Shown: positions 1-9,939, counted from the stretch's first letter. The stretch is 64,000 nucleotides of DNA from JAJPKK01 sp963781195 (GCA_963781195.1 CAWAEZ010000010.1:1-64000); one strand, 5' to 3'. Translations and numbers: made by a program. Notes: generated by a model not told the origin, from the letters alone.

Positions 1-289
1 GGATACCAAGTGTTCGAGATCGACAATGGAGCGGAGGCGCTCGCTGCCGCCACCGAACACCGTCCCGACGTGATCCTCATGGACATTCAACTCCCGCTTC
101 TCGACGGCTACGAAGCGACCCGTCGGATCAAGGCTGATCCGGCTCTCAAGCACATCCCCATCATCGTCGTCACGTCCTATGCGCTGAGCGGCGACGAGAC
201 GAAGGCACGCGCCGCAGGCTGCGATGCCTACGTCGCAAAGCCCTCACCCACGCGCCTTGCTGGAAAAAATACGCCAATATGCGCCTTGA
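1..289 (+). CDS. DivK-like single-domain response regulator, 3' part, one frame break
   Basis: This is the C-terminal part of a CheY/DivK-type receiver; the start lies before the window. Visible landmarks are the phosphoacceptor region (LMDIQLPLLDGYEA), the Thr/Ser region (IIVVTSYALSGDE) and the Lys of the CDAYVAKP motif, all typical of DivK-like regulators. Near 244 the frame breaks. Reading on one base later gives HPRALLEKIRQYAP and a TGA at 287-289, the expected end of such a domain. Without this correction the receiver runs on and appears fused to the next gene. One extra base (or two missing) near 244 explains it. By family it would pass a phosphorelay signal by protein contact, with no output domain of its own. 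It sits 20 bp before a receiver-cyclase gene, so the two are probably one signalling operon. Confidence 0.7.
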
Positions 290-309
290 CAATCCTCCCG
301 GGCAAAAAA

Positions 310-1458
310 ATGCACCAGCCAGCGCGCATATTGATCGTTGATGACAATCGAACGAACCGCGATATCCTGGCCACGCGCCTCGCGACCCAGGGCTACGACC
401 TCCATCAAGCTGCCAATGGCGAAGAGGCGCTGCACGCCGCGAAATCGCTCGTGCCCGACCTTCTGCTCCTCGATGTGATGATGCCGAAACTCAACGGCAT
501 CGAGGTTTGCCGCCGGCTCAGGAGCGATCCAACTCTCCCCTTCATCGCCATCATCCTGGTCACCGCAAAAGCTGAGACGAAAGACGTCGTATTGGGCCTC
601 GACGCCGGCGCCGACGAGTATTTGACCAAGCCAGTGGACCAGGCCGCCCTTACGGCCCGGGTGAGATCGGTCTTGCGCCTCAAGGCGCTCCACGACCAGA
701 CCGTCGCACAGGCCTCAGAACTCGCGAGCTGGAACCGGAGGTTGGAGCAACGGGTCTCTGAGCAGGTTGCAGAAATCGAACGCATGGGGCGCCTGAAGCG
801 CTTCCTACCACCGCAGATTGCGCAACTTTTGGTTTCATCCGGTAATGATCGGTTGCTTGCAACTCACCGACGCGCCGTCACCGTCTTGTTCTGCGACATG
901 CGCGGTTTTACCACTTTTTCCGAGCTCGCCGAGCCGGAGGAAGTCATGCAGGTGGTGCGCGAATATCAAAACGCCTTGGGGGCCCTCATCGATAAATACG
1001 AAGGAACGGTTGAGCGGTTCACCGGAGATGGACTTCTGGTTTTGTTCAACGATCCGGTGCCGTGTGCCGATCCATCGTTGCGCGCAGTCTCGCTGGCAAT
1101 CGAAATGCGCGATCAGGTGACGATCTTGTCGCAGAAGTGGAGCCGCTCCGGGCACGCAATCGGCTTTGGCATCGGCATTGCGCATGGTTATGCCACGCTC
1201 GGATCCATCGGATACGAGGGCCGCTTCCAATATTCAGTGACGGGCAAGGTCGCGAACTTGGCATCTCGGCTCTGCGACAAGGCGGCGGATCGCCAAATCC
1301 TGATCGACATCAATGTAAGCAGTGCGGTCGAGACACATGCCGACGTCGAATTTGTGGAGGAATTGCTGCTCAAGGGGTTCAACCGACCGGTGAGAGCTTT
1401 CAATGTGCGCCGTCTGAAAAGCATCGCTTACGACGGTACATCGGATCGCAATTCCTGA
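310..1458 (+). CDS. Response regulator with class III adenylate/guanylate cyclase output
   Basis: A 382-aa protein that should make a cyclic nucleotide under phosphorelay control. Residues about 5-120 form a receiver domain with the acidic pair D11/D12, phosphoacceptor D55 (LLLLDVMMP), T85 and K107 (YLTKP). Residues 125-160 look like a coiled-coil linker. Residues about 190-370 form a class III cyclase domain, with metal-binding Asp in VTVLFCDMRGF (D197) and in TGDGLLVLF (D241), and the late helix KVANLASRLCDKA. ATG 310 is chosen because the preceding DivK-like frame closes at 287-289. The long run-through frame from position 10 appears to be an artefact of the break near 244. Whether the product is cAMP or cGMP cannot be told safely. 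A Crp/Fnr gene 390 bp downstream makes a cyclic-nucleotide circuit plausible. Confidence 0.8.
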   Translation: MHQPARILIVDDNRTNRDILATRLATQGYDLHQAANGEEALHAAKSLVPDLLLLDVMMPKLNGIEVCRRLRSDPTLPFIAIILVTAKAETKDVVLGLDAGADEYLTKPVDQAALTARVRSVLRLKALHDQTVAQASELASWNRRLEQRVSEQVAEIERMGRLKRFLPPQIAQLLVSSGNDRLLATHRRAVTVLFCDMRGFTTFSELAEPEEVMQVVREYQNALGALIDKYEGTVERFTGDGLLVLFNDPVPCADPSLRAVSLAIEMRDQVTILSQKWSRSGHAIGFGIGIAHGYATLGSIGYEGRFQYSVTGKVANLASRLCDKAADRQILIDINVSSAVETHADVEFVEELLLKGFNRPVRAFNVRRLKSIAYDGTSDRNS

Positions 1459-1846
1459 CCCCACGGTTTTTTGACACCGTTCGCCCCTCTCGAGTGAAGT
1501 CGTCATCGAACGCTTGTCGGGTGTTGGGGCGCGAGCCCGGTTCTGGCCCGCCTGACGAAAGATCGGGGCCGGACCGCCGAAACGAACCAAGCTCCTCGTC
1601 TAGCCGGACGCTCGGTTCGATCGTCCGCTCCCGTTCACGCGCTCCGTTCGACCCCGTCCGACGGAAAGTTCCCAACACGTCGGCGCAACGCGACGTGAAC
1701 CTCGGCGAAAACAACTTTAAAGGCAATTGTCTCCTCTTCCCGCGCCAATGAAATATGGCTTCACAAGAATTGCCGTTGCCGCCATACTCTCCTGGCTGCC
1801 CGTCAGAGTGACGCGATACTTCAGAGCTCTTATTGACGGATGAAGG
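1459..1846. other. Intergenic stretch, cyclase to Crp/Fnr gene
   Basis: About 390 bases without a convincing gene. A TTGACA at 1470-1475 resembles a -35 element but has no clear -10 partner. A 31-codon open frame (1748-1843, ATG to TGA) begins with a short basic, hydrophobic stretch and ends just before the Crp/Fnr start. It has no good ribosome binding site and is not called as a gene. The regulator's promoter is expected here. Confidence 0.4.
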
Positions 1847-2569
1847 TTGGTTTCGACCTTGGAACGCGAAGACCATCACATTCTTCTTGAACAGGCCCGC
1901 CAACTCCTGGCCGAGCGCGGACTATTCCGCGGAATAGGCTCTCGCGAGCAGGAGGCGCTGTTTGCTCGCATCCACGTTCGACATTTCGCCGCGGGCGAGA
2001 CCATCTTCTTGAAGGGGGCGCCTGGCGACAACATGTTGGCCGTCCTCAGTGGCCGCGTTCGAATCGGCGTCAACTCCGCCGACGGACGCGGCATCGTATT
2101 CGCGGTCATTAACACCGGCGAAGTGTTCGGAGAAATCGCACTGCTTGATGGCAAGGAGCGCACGGCGGATGCAATCGCGGTGACCGCGAGCAACTTGGCC
2201 ATTCTGGATCGACGCGACGTTCTCGGCGTTCTCGAGAAGTACCCCGCCACGTGGTCCTGCATCGTGACCGTGTTGTGCGATCACTTGCGCAGAACCAGTG
2301 ATCAGCTCGCCGAAGTGGCGCTGTTGCCGCTACCCGCGCGCCTCGCAAAAGTTCTGCTCCGTCAGATGGTGCAGGACACACCACCCCAGCCCGGACAATA
2401 CCGTGTCGAGTTGGTTCAACGAGAACTTGGAGAGCTCGTTGGTGGAACACGGGAGAGCGTCAACAAATGCCTCCGCGCTTGGCAGGATGAAGGCATCCTT
2501 GTCATCAAGAAAGGAAAGATCATCATCACTAACCGGTCGGCCATGGAGGAGATGGTCGAACAATCGTAG
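1847..2569 (+). CDS. Crp/Fnr family transcriptional regulator
   Basis: A 240-aa cyclic-nucleotide-binding-type regulator. The N-terminal two thirds is a cNMP-binding beta-roll (FAAGETIFLKGAPGDN, then FGEIALLDGKERTADA). The C-terminal part is a winged helix-turn-helix (LVQRELGELVGGTRESVNKC). The FGEIALLDGxxRTA stretch matches Crp-like members of alphaproteobacteria. No FNR-type cysteine cluster is seen, so oxygen sensing through Fe-S is unlikely. The start is uncertain: the longest frame uses TTG 1847 with GAAGG immediately before it, too close for a normal site, so the true start may be slightly downstream. The nearby class III cyclase offers a possible ligand source, but co-regulation is inferred from proximity only. 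Confidence 0.85.
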   Translation: MVSTLEREDHHILLEQARQLLAERGLFRGIGSREQEALFARIHVRHFAAGETIFLKGAPGDNMLAVLSGRVRIGVNSADGRGIVFAVINTGEVFGEIALLDGKERTADAIAVTASNLAILDRRDVLGVLEKYPATWSCIVTVLCDHLRRTSDQLAEVALLPLPARLAKVLLRQMVQDTPPQPGQYRVELVQRELGELVGGTRESVNKCLRAWQDEGILVIKKGKIIITNRSAMEEMVEQS

Positions 2570-2663
2570 CGGTCGCGAGGTCACGGATGATTTCGAAGTG
2601 ATCGACCCCAACCCGTCGGTTGAGGTCGATTTTGACAAGCACTCTTTACGTCGTTCGTTCCGC

Positions 2664-2870
2664 TTACCGGTCGCCGCCGAGCTGATAGTCGGGGTTCGTA
2701 TTGTTGTTTCCATTCGGGCGCGCATAGAATTCCGGAGCATAAACGTGCACCCGCGACGACCAGCCTCCGCGTGCCGTCTCGTCGTGGCGGTTCTGTGTCT
2801 GTGCGAACGCAGGCGCAACGATGACGCTACTGAGCACGACGATGGCAAGAAGCTTCCTGGAATGTTGCAT
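2664..2870 (-). CDS. Small exported protein, unknown function
   Basis: A 68-aa protein with a clear Sec signal peptide: MQHSRKLLAIVV, a hydrophobic core, and a likely cleavage after APAFA. The mature part is about 45 residues, rich in Arg, Asn and Tyr, ending NPDYQLGGDR. AGGAG (complement of 2878-2882) lies 7 bases before the ATG, which supports translation. It converges with the Crp/Fnr gene. No domain is recognised; short secreted proteins of this style are common in Bradyrhizobium relatives. No role is assigned. Confidence 0.6.
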   Translation of the reverse strand: MQHSRKLLAIVVLSSVIVAPAFAQTQNRHDETARGGWSSRVHVYAPEFYARPNGNNNTNPDYQLGGDR

Positions 2871-3368
2871 GACAATTCTCCTGGATTGTGCCGCCGCTTA
2901 AGCAAAGTCAGCGTGCAGATCAACGCTCGCGAGAATGCACCGCATCGCCGGGACCACGTATGAAGGTGGTCACACTCCAAGAATATTGCGCCCCTTCAAT
3001 CTTGACGCGGCAGCGCACCCGGCAAGAACAGGTCGTAGCGGGACTGATTGAGGGTGGCCTGTGGCTTCCCCGTCATCGGTCGGCGTGTTGCACAAGAAGA
3101 GGCCTCTCGAATAGAGGCCGAGGTTGGGGAAGGAAATGAGGAACGTCGCCGGGGCCTCAGTGAACAACGTAGGCGCGGCGCGGTCTGCCCGAGCAACGCA
3201 GTGTAGGCGCGCCACCTCGCTACATGCGGACATACAAACAGACGCATGAACGAAATCAAACTTTCCCCCCCTCAGATCGAAAATTGCCACCCGTGTGCGT
3301 AATTCACACGGGCCCGCTCAGAAACCTGTTACGAGCCTGCGCATGTCTACCGATTACGGAGACGTGTC
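2871..3368. other. Intergenic stretch between two small secreted-protein genes
   Basis: About 500 bases between divergent small genes. Open frames on both strands lack family features or ribosome binding sites. A perfect 7-bp inverted repeat lies at 3101-3119 and is listed separately. Promoters for the two flanking genes are expected here but none is clear. Confidence 0.4.
3101..3119. repeat. Perfect inverted repeat, 7-bp arms
   Basis: GGCCTCT, five bases (CGAAT), then AGAGGCC. It could form a short hairpin or serve as a protein-binding site. There is no T-tract on either side, so it is not called a terminator. Confidence 0.45.
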
Positions 3369-3581
3369 ATGACCAAGCTTATTTTATTGCTATTCGTAAG
3401 CGCCACCGCGACGCCTCCCTTGCAGGCGGCAGATTGGAAGGATTCGCGGCAAGACATCCTCAATTACTGCCGGCAATTCATCATCAGGGATCCCGACCCT
3501 CAGATCCGCTTAGGGGATGCCCGCAACTGCGACTTGCGCGATACGGATAACCCCTACTGGCCCTACCTGCAGGACCGTTGA
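3369..3581 (+). CDS. Small exported protein, unknown function
   Basis: A 70-aa protein with a Sec signal peptide (MTKLILLLFVSATATPPLQA, cleavage likely after LQA). The mature part of about 50 residues contains DWKDSRQDILNYC and two cysteines. GGAGA lies about 7 bases before the ATG. The charged, aspartate-rich mature part suggests a periplasmic protein; the cysteines could form a disulfide. No family is recognised, and the neighbours give no hint of a role. Confidence 0.6.
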   Translation: MTKLILLLFVSATATPPLQAADWKDSRQDILNYCRQFIIRDPDPQIRLGDARNCDLRDTDNPYWPYLQDR

Positions 3582-4026
3582 AAGCATCAAAATGGTCGCA
3601 AAAAAAATTCGGCCGTCTGCTGTGGCTGGCGGCTGCGGGCCCCTTCGCGGTAAGGCAAGCTTGGCGCGCTCTGGGCTTCCACCAGAACCCGGATCGTGCC
3701 CTGCTTTTCCGTCACGACCTGGGTGCTGACGGCCGCCGCGAGGTTATAGAGGCCGCTGTTTGCCCCGGCGCCGGTCTCGGCGCCACTGAAGTTTGCACCG
3801 ATTGACGAGGCTCTGCCGGCCGCGGCCTCGCTGGGCGCAGTCAAGGCGGAGTCGTCAGGAACTCCGGCATACTCGCGACGAGAAAGTGTGGCGTTTTCAA
3901 CCCGCGCTGCTGGCGTAGGTCGGACCGCCTCCCGGCCTTAACCGCATTCCAACCCCACGCCTGATCAAGGTGCAATCATGATGCGCCGGTCGATGGGGGA
4001 AAGCTCATGGCGTTCACCGACCTGGG
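3582..4026. other. Gene-poor stretch with a possible decayed minus-strand frame
   Basis: About 445 bases. On the minus strand an open frame runs from about 3950 down to 3587 with a coding-like stretch around 3650-3900, including SGLYNLAAAVSTQVVTEK and a QGTIRVLVEAQ segment. It has no ATG and no ribosome binding site: it begins just after a TAA and a TTG at 3844 is the only start-like codon. It may be a gene remnant or chance. No homology is recognised. Confidence 0.3.
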
Positions 4027-5779
4027 TTAGAACGCTCCCTCCGAAAGCGTTACGTCGACCCCGTAGACCTCGCGCGCGGCTTCCCGCGAAACGTAGCCGC
4101 GCAGGACGTCGGCGCGCACACGGTCGCGGTCGCGGCGGCGCGGATCGCCATAGCCGCCACCGCCGCCGGTGTGGACCCGCACGCGGTCGCCGGCGGCGAG
4201 CATCAGCGTCTCCTTGAGCGCCGCCTGGGTCGTCCCGTCGGCACGCTCGATCAGGACGTCGCCGGGGCGGCCGTCGTTGCCGCCGCACATCCCCCAGGCC
4301 GGCGAGACGGTGCGCTCGAAGCGGGTCGAGATGCGGCACGGCGCCAGCATGAGATATCGGCGTTCCAGCCCGGGCCCGCCGCGAAACATTCCCGGCGCCG
4401 CCGGAGTCGGTGCGCAGGCTGAAGCTTTCCACCAGGAACGGATAGCTCGCCTCGTGGGTCTCGATCGGAATGAGGCGCGTGTCGCCGTGGCACATGGTGC
4501 GGAACGGGCCCGGGCCGTCCATGTCGGCAAGTGCGCCCCAGCCGCCGAAACCGCTGTCGTAGCATTGCCACCAGGCGTCGGTGTCGGGATGCCGGCCGGC
4601 GTAGGAGAGCGTCGAGAACGTGCCATAGTGGCCGGCCGCGGCGCGGTCGGGCATCGCCGCACCGAGCGCGCGGATGACGAGGTCGATCAGCATCGGCAGG
4701 GCTGAATTGTAGGCGCCCATCGCCGCGGTGGGCCTCGCGCTCACGATCGTGCCCTCGGGAAGAACGAGCTTGAGCGGCCGGAAGGTGCCTTCGTTGGCAT
4801 CACCCTCCGGCAGCAGGAGATAGCGGAACGCGAGCCGCGCGACGGTTTCTCCACCGCCGCTCCGCCCCGAGTTCATCGGCGCGTTGACCTCCTTCGGCAA
4901 CTCGGAAAGATCGATGGTCATCTCGTCCCCGGCCACCGTGACCGTGACCTTGCACGGCAGGGCCCCGGGATGAAGCCCGTCGTTGTCGAGCGCCGCTTCG
5001 GCGACATAGGTGCCGTCGCCAATGGCGGCGATGGCGGCGCGCGCCTCGGCTTCGGACTGATCCCAGATGATTTCGAGCGTGCTGCGAAACGTCTCGATGC
5101 CGTAGCGTCCGGCGAGTTCCGCAACGCTGTCGCGGCCCAGCAGGCAGCCGCCGATCTGGGAGTTGATGTCGCCCATCATCTCGACCGGAAAGCGGGTGTT
5201 GTGCTCGATCATCCGGTAGATTTCGCGCACCGGCTCGCCGCGGGACCGCAGCTTGACCGTGCGGAACTGAATGCCCTCCTGGAAGATGTCGGTGGCGAAC
5301 TTCGAGAGCGAGCCGATGTCGCGCCCGCCGACGTCGATCCAATGCATCACCACCACCATGAACGCGATGAGCTCGTTTCGCTCCGGCGCATAGATCGGCG
5401 TGTACATGGTGACGTTGTTGAGATGCTGGCCGATGGTGCCGGCATAATTGGTGATGACGACATCGCCCTGGAAAAACGCCTCGCGTCCGTAGAGCGCCAG
5501 TCCGTCGCGGATCGCGGCGCGCATCACGTCGGCGACGAACACCGGCATACCCGCCGTGCACTGGCAAATCAGGTCGCCGCGCGCGTCGACGATCCCGACC
5601 GCATAGTCCTTGTACTCATAGATGTAGGCGCTGAACGCGGTGCGGGTGATGTTCACGTCGACCTCGTCGCAAATCGCGACGAGACGCCGGCGGATCACCT
5701 CGACGGTCACGGGATCGACGCGGACCGGATGGGCGGCGCCGGAATTGACGGGCGTCGGAGCGTCAGGCCGTGCAGTCAA
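4027..5779 (-). CDS. Hydantoinase B/oxoprolinase family protein, one frame break
   Basis: The HyuB-type subunit, about 583 aa when one base is removed. By family, HyuA and HyuB together hydrolyse cyclic amides such as hydantoins or 5-oxoproline with ATP, or carboxylate ketones; the substrate here is unknown. Recognisable segments include VDPVTVEVIRRRL at the N-terminus, MNSGRSGGGE in the middle and the C-terminal HTGGGGGYGDP loop. The frame breaks near 4390: after DSGGAG the correct continuation MFRGGPGLER is one base later. Length modulo 3 fits one inserted base. The start is a TTG at 5779 with GGGGGAG seven bases upstream, overlapping the hyuA-like stop by 17 bases. This overlap and the shared strand indicate translation as one operon. 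Confidence 0.85.
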
Positions 5780-7812
5780 TGTCGATCTCCCCCAATTTTC
5801 CGATGCGGAAGCTGTCGCCGGGCCCGATCAGAGTGCTCGAACCGTATTCGACGATCAATGCCGGACCGCGGCCTTGCCGGCCGGGCTCGAGCGCCGAACG
5901 CTGATGGATCTGCGTCGGCAGCCAGCAATCCGGTTCGAGGAAGAACACCGGCCGCACACCGTGGCCTCGCGACATCGCCGTGGCCACCGGCCGCGCCAGC
6001 CTGTCCATGTCGGGGCGCTTCATGTGGAGCGTGGCCAGCGAGTGAAGGACGACGATCTCCGCTTCTGCCGCCGTATTGGCGTGACCGTAGCGCCGCAGAT
6101 ATTCCTCGTCGAACCGCGCGCGCAGCGTCGCGGCATCGTCATCGGAGGCGACCGGGATCTTGATCGAGTGCTGCTGGCCCTTGTATCGCATCTCCGCCTC
6201 GCGCTCGAGTGTGACCTTGCCGTCGCCGAATTCGCGCCGCAGCGCCGCGAGGCCCTCATTCTCCAGTTCCTGATGGATGGCAGCGATGTTCGGAAGGGTT
6301 TCCGGAGTGAGACGCATCACCGCCGTCCGTGCCGTGTCGAGACGCGGATCGGCGAGCAGCATCCCGATCGCCGAGAAATTGCCGGGCTCCGGCGGTACGA
6401 TCACCCGCGGGATTTTCAACGCTCGCGCGAGTTCGACGCCGTGCAGCGGCCCCCCTCCGCCGTAGCAGAACAGGGCGAAGTCGCGCGGGTCGTAGCCGCG
6501 GGCGATCGAGACCTTCTTGATGATCGACGTCATCATCAGGTTGGCGATGGTCAGGATGCCTTTCGCCGCCCGCGTCGCATCGTCCCGATAGCCGAGCGGG
6601 CCCGCGATCCGGGCCGCGACCACCTCCTGGGCGCGGTCCGCGGCCAGTTGCATTTCTCCGCCGAGAAAATTGCCGGGGTCGAGCCGGCCGAGCACCAGAT
6701 TGGCGTCCGTCACGGTGGGTTCGTCGCCGCCGCGCCCGTAACATGCAGGCCCGGGCATCGAGCCGGCGCTGCGCGGTCCGACACCGAGACGGTTCTGGCG
6801 ATCGAGTGAGGCGATCGAGCCGCCGCCGACCCCGATCTCCAGAATGTCGATGACATTGCCCCGGATCGGAAAACCGGCATGGGGGCCGCCGATGTGATAG
6901 ATCGAACTCGACCGCATAGCGGCCGCGCTCGATCATGGCGCACTTTGCGGTCGTGCCGCCCATGTCGAAAGCGACGAGATTGTCGACGCCGAGCAGTCGG
7001 CCGTAATTCGCCGCCCCGATGCATCCGCCCACGGGACCGGACTCGACGAGCGTGATCGGTTCGCGCGCACCGCGCTCGGCCGAGATGACGCCACCATGGG
7101 ATCCCATCAGGAGAAGCGAGCCGGAGAAGCCCCCGGCCCGCAGGCCGGCATCGAAACCGGCGATGTAGCGGCTGACCTGTGGGCCGACATAGGCATTCGC
7201 AACCGAGGTCGCGGTGCGCTCGAACTCGTGCCACTCGCGCGTCAGCTCGGTCCCCGTGGTGACGAAGACTCCAGGCAGCAGGCGCCGCAACTCCGCCGCG
7301 GCAGCCCGCTCGTGCCCGGGCTCGAGGTAGGAATTGAGAAAGCTCACGGCGACCGCTTCGATCCGGTGCTGCCGCAGCTCCGATGCCAAGGTCTCGAGTT
7401 CGCCCGTCGCGAGCGGGGTGCGGATGCGGCCGGCGCCGTCGATGCGCTCGGTGACCTCGTAGCGCCATTCGCGCGGAACCAGCGGGCGGTCGCGATGGAA
7501 GCGCAGATTGAACGGCTCGGTCCGGTTGCCGCGGCCGATCTCCAGCACGTCGCGAAAACCGCGCGTCGTCAGCAACGCCGTCCGCGCGCCGGCGCGCTGC
7601 AACAGTGCGTTGATCACGAGCGTGGTGCCATGCTTGACCGAGACGGCGTCGCGCGCCTCGAGCCCCGCCTTGCGGATGCAGTCGAAGATCGCGTCGTCGA
7701 GCCGTCCGTAGGTGGTCGGGCTCTTGGTATAGGCGACGGCGCCCGATTCGATATCGCAAGCGACGAGGTCAGTGAAAGTGCCACCGATGTCGATGGCGAT
7801 CAGATAGGCCAC
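5763..7812 (-). CDS. Hydantoinase A/oxoprolinase family protein, one frame break
   Basis: The HyuA-type ATP-binding subunit, about 682 aa after removing one base. The N-terminal actin-like ATPase fold starts with YLIAIDIGGTFTDLVA. SVKHGTTLVINALLQR, LVESGPVGG and VAFDMGGTTAK are conserved signatures, and FCYGGGGPLHG lies in the C-terminal half. The frame breaks near 6905: RYAVE should continue as SIYHIGGPHAG, one base over, consistent with one extra T on the coding strand. The start is GTG 7812, 13 bases after the TctC gene stop. By family it phosphorylates or activates the substrate that HyuB then handles. The two upstream TctC-type binding proteins suggest import of the substrate, which is inference. 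Confidence 0.87.
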
Positions 7813-7825
7813 GCGGAAATTCCGT

Positions 7826-8822
7826 TCAGTTGATCTTGATGCCGGCGCTCTTGATGACGTCCGCCCATTGCGGAATGCGGTTGATCAGCATCGCGGTGAT
7901 CTCCGCGGGAGGGCCGACCGACGGCACCACGCCGGCAGCACGCAGCTTTTCCCGGACGCCGGGGTCGTCGAGTGCCTTCCTGACCTCATCGAAAATGCGA
8001 TCGACGATGTCTTTGTTCATTCCGGCCGGCCCAAACAACCCGTAGGTCGTCGATGCGTCGAAGTCGCCGATCCCGGTCTCCTTGACGGTCGGAACATCGG
8101 GAAGATCCGTGGAGCGCTCCTCGCCGGCCACCGCCAGCGCACGGAGCTGACCTTGCCGGACGTTTTGCAACATGGTCGGGATCGGTGCGATCCAAAATGC
8201 GATCCGTCCGGCGATGATGTCGGTCACCGCCTGGCCGACCACCCGGTAAGGAACGTGCACGGTCTTGATGCCGGCAAGGCGGCTGAACAACTCGCCGTTG
8301 AGATGTCCAGGCGTCCCCGGGCCCGTCGATGCGAATGTGAGCTCGCCGGGCTTGCTCTTGGCGAGAGCCACGAGGTCCGGCGCCGACTTCACCGGCAGGT
8401 CTTTTCCCGTCAGAAGCACCGCGCCGGTATGGCCCGAGAATCGCGACCGGGGTGAGGTCGCGCAGCGGATCATACTTGAGCGTCGGATAGAGCGTGACGT
8501 TGGCCGGCAACGAGCCGGCCGGATCGGCCATGACCAGGGTATAGCCGTCCGGCGGGGAGTTCACGACCTGCTCGATGGCGATCGTGCCGCCGGCACCGGG
8601 ACGGTTGTCGATAATGACGGTCTGGCCCACGGCGTTCGAAACCTTGTCGAACACCACGCGCGCGACGATATCGGTCACCCCCGCGGCCGCGAATGGCACG
8701 ACGACCTTGATCGCATGATTGGGGTAATCCGCCGCTCCAGCGGCTCCCGGCGCGACCATCGTCGTAACGACCCCGCCGCAGACGGCGAGTGCCCGCAGCA
8801 GGTTTCTGACTTTTTCAGACAT
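7826..8822 (-). CDS. TctC/Bug-family periplasmic binding protein, one frame break
   Basis: A tripartite tricarboxylate transporter-type receptor, about 331 aa after correction. The signal peptide runs from MSEKVRNLL to about GAAGAADYP. Family signatures are IKVVVPFAAAGVTDIVARV, VIIDNRPGAGGTIA, PPDGYTLVMAD and the later GQLRALAVAGEERS. The frame breaks at about 8431-8435: LTPVAILG should continue as HTGAVLLTGKDLP, and one extra G in the GGGCC context explains it. ATG 8822 is preferred over a start 84 bases upstream because it opens directly on the signal peptide. No TctA or TctB membrane genes are in the window, so the transport partner is elsewhere or absent. It lies 64 bases after the first TctC gene. 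Confidence 0.87.
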
Positions 8823-8886
8823 CGGGCGTTCTCGTTTTCCTCCGGGACCGACGTTATGAGCCCCCACGCCGAAAAGGTCGAGTGCG

Positions 8887-9864
8887 CTATTCGGGTCTGA
8901 TTCCAAGCTGCGCGACCGTGTCGCGCCAGCGCTGCAGATCGTCGGTCACCCGCGCGCGTAAGGCCGAGGACGGCCCGGGCTCGGCGACCATGCCTTGCGT
9001 CAGCAGCACGGCGCGGAGTTCCGGCGACTCCAGGAGACTGGTTATCTCCCGGTTGAGCTTCGCGACGATGGCCTGCGGCGTGGCGGCGGGCGCAGCGACG
9101 GCGAACCACACGGCGACGTCGAAGCCCGGCAGCCCGGCCTCGGCCAGCGTCGGGACCTCCGGCAGCAGGTCGATGCGCGCCTCGCCGGTAACGCCAAGGG
9201 CGCGAAGCTGGCCCTGCCGGATCAAGGGAACCGCCGGGGCGAGCGTGCTGAACTGCATGTCGATGCGCCCGGAAACGGTGTCGAGCACGGCCTGCGCGGA
9301 GGAGCGGTACGACACCTGGTTGATGGCGATTCCGGCCCGGTGCGCGAACAGAAGACCGGCGAGATAGCCGAGGCTGGTGGTGCCGAAAGACGCGTTGTTG
9401 AGTTGCCCCGGCTTCGTCTTCGCGAGCGCAATGAGTGCGCCGACGCTGTCGGCGGCGAGGTGCGGATAGACCGCGAGGACATAGGGCGAGCTGCCGATCA
9501 GCGAGATCGGCGCGAAGTCCTTCGCCGGGTCGTAGCCGAGCTTTGCATTGAACAGCGGCGCAATGACGAGCGTGCTGGTCGAGACGAGCCCGACCGTGTA
9601 GCCGTCCGGCGCCGAGCGGGCGATGGCTTCGACCGCGATGGTGCCGCCCGCGGCCGGGCGGTTGTCCATGACGAACTGCTGCCCGAGGCGCTCGCCGAGC
9701 TTCTGGCCGAGAACGCGGCAGACCGCATCCCCTGCACTTCCCGGCGCCGCCGCCACGATGAACCGGATGGGCCGTGCCGGCCAGGCCTCCTCGGTCCGGG
9801 CGGGCGGCACGGTCGCGACGAGCGCGATGAGACCGATAACGATCAATCGGTAGATTTTCTGCAT
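8887..9864 (-). CDS. TctC/Bug-family periplasmic binding protein
   Basis: An intact 325-aa receptor, first gene of the probable TctC-TctC-HyuA-HyuB operon. The signal peptide (MQKIYRLIVIGLIALVATV, cleavage near ARTEEA) is followed by the Bug fold: RPIRFIVAAAPGSAGDAVCR, NRPAAGGTIAVEAIA, PDGYTVGLVSTS and QGQLRALGVTGEAR. Such proteins bind small carboxylates or amides in the periplasm. ATG 9864 is chosen over one 30 bases upstream because it starts at the signal peptide; a GGGAGG lies upstream but at a long spacing of about 13 bases. It differs clearly from the next TctC protein, so the pair is an old duplication or two acquisitions. Confidence 0.9.
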   Translation of the reverse strand: MQKIYRLIVIGLIALVATVPPARTEEAWPARPIRFIVAAAPGSAGDAVCRVLGQKLGERLGQQFVMDNRPAAGGTIAVEAIARSAPDGYTVGLVSTSTLVIAPLFNAKLGYDPAKDFAPISLIGSSPYVLAVYPHLAADSVGALIALAKTKPGQLNNASFGTTSLGYLAGLLFAHRAGIAINQVSYRSSAQAVLDTVSGRIDMQFSTLAPAVPLIRQGQLRALGVTGEARIDLLPEVPTLAEAGLPGFDVAVWFAVAAPAATPQAIVAKLNREITSLLESPELRAVLLTQGMVAEPGPSSALRARVTDDLQRWRDTVAQLGIRPE

Positions 9865-9939
9865 GGGCCGAAGGGACCTCCCGGTGACCCGCATCTTAGC
9901 GTCGCATGCGGAAGGAGTCAGTTCGGCATCAGCCGAGGC

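Noticed and set aside
10..1458. A single 482-aa double-receiver cyclase
   Set aside because: The first receiver ends cleanly in the +1 frame at 287-289 and the cyclase has its own ATG at 310. The fusion depends on one suspect base.
2970..3290. Minus-strand protein between the small secreted genes
   Set aside because: No signal peptide, domain or ribosome binding site; overlaps competing frames of similar length.
5640..6809. Long plus-strand frame opposite the HyuAB genes
   Set aside because: It is the antisense shadow of real genes; Arg/His/Pro-rich with no domain.
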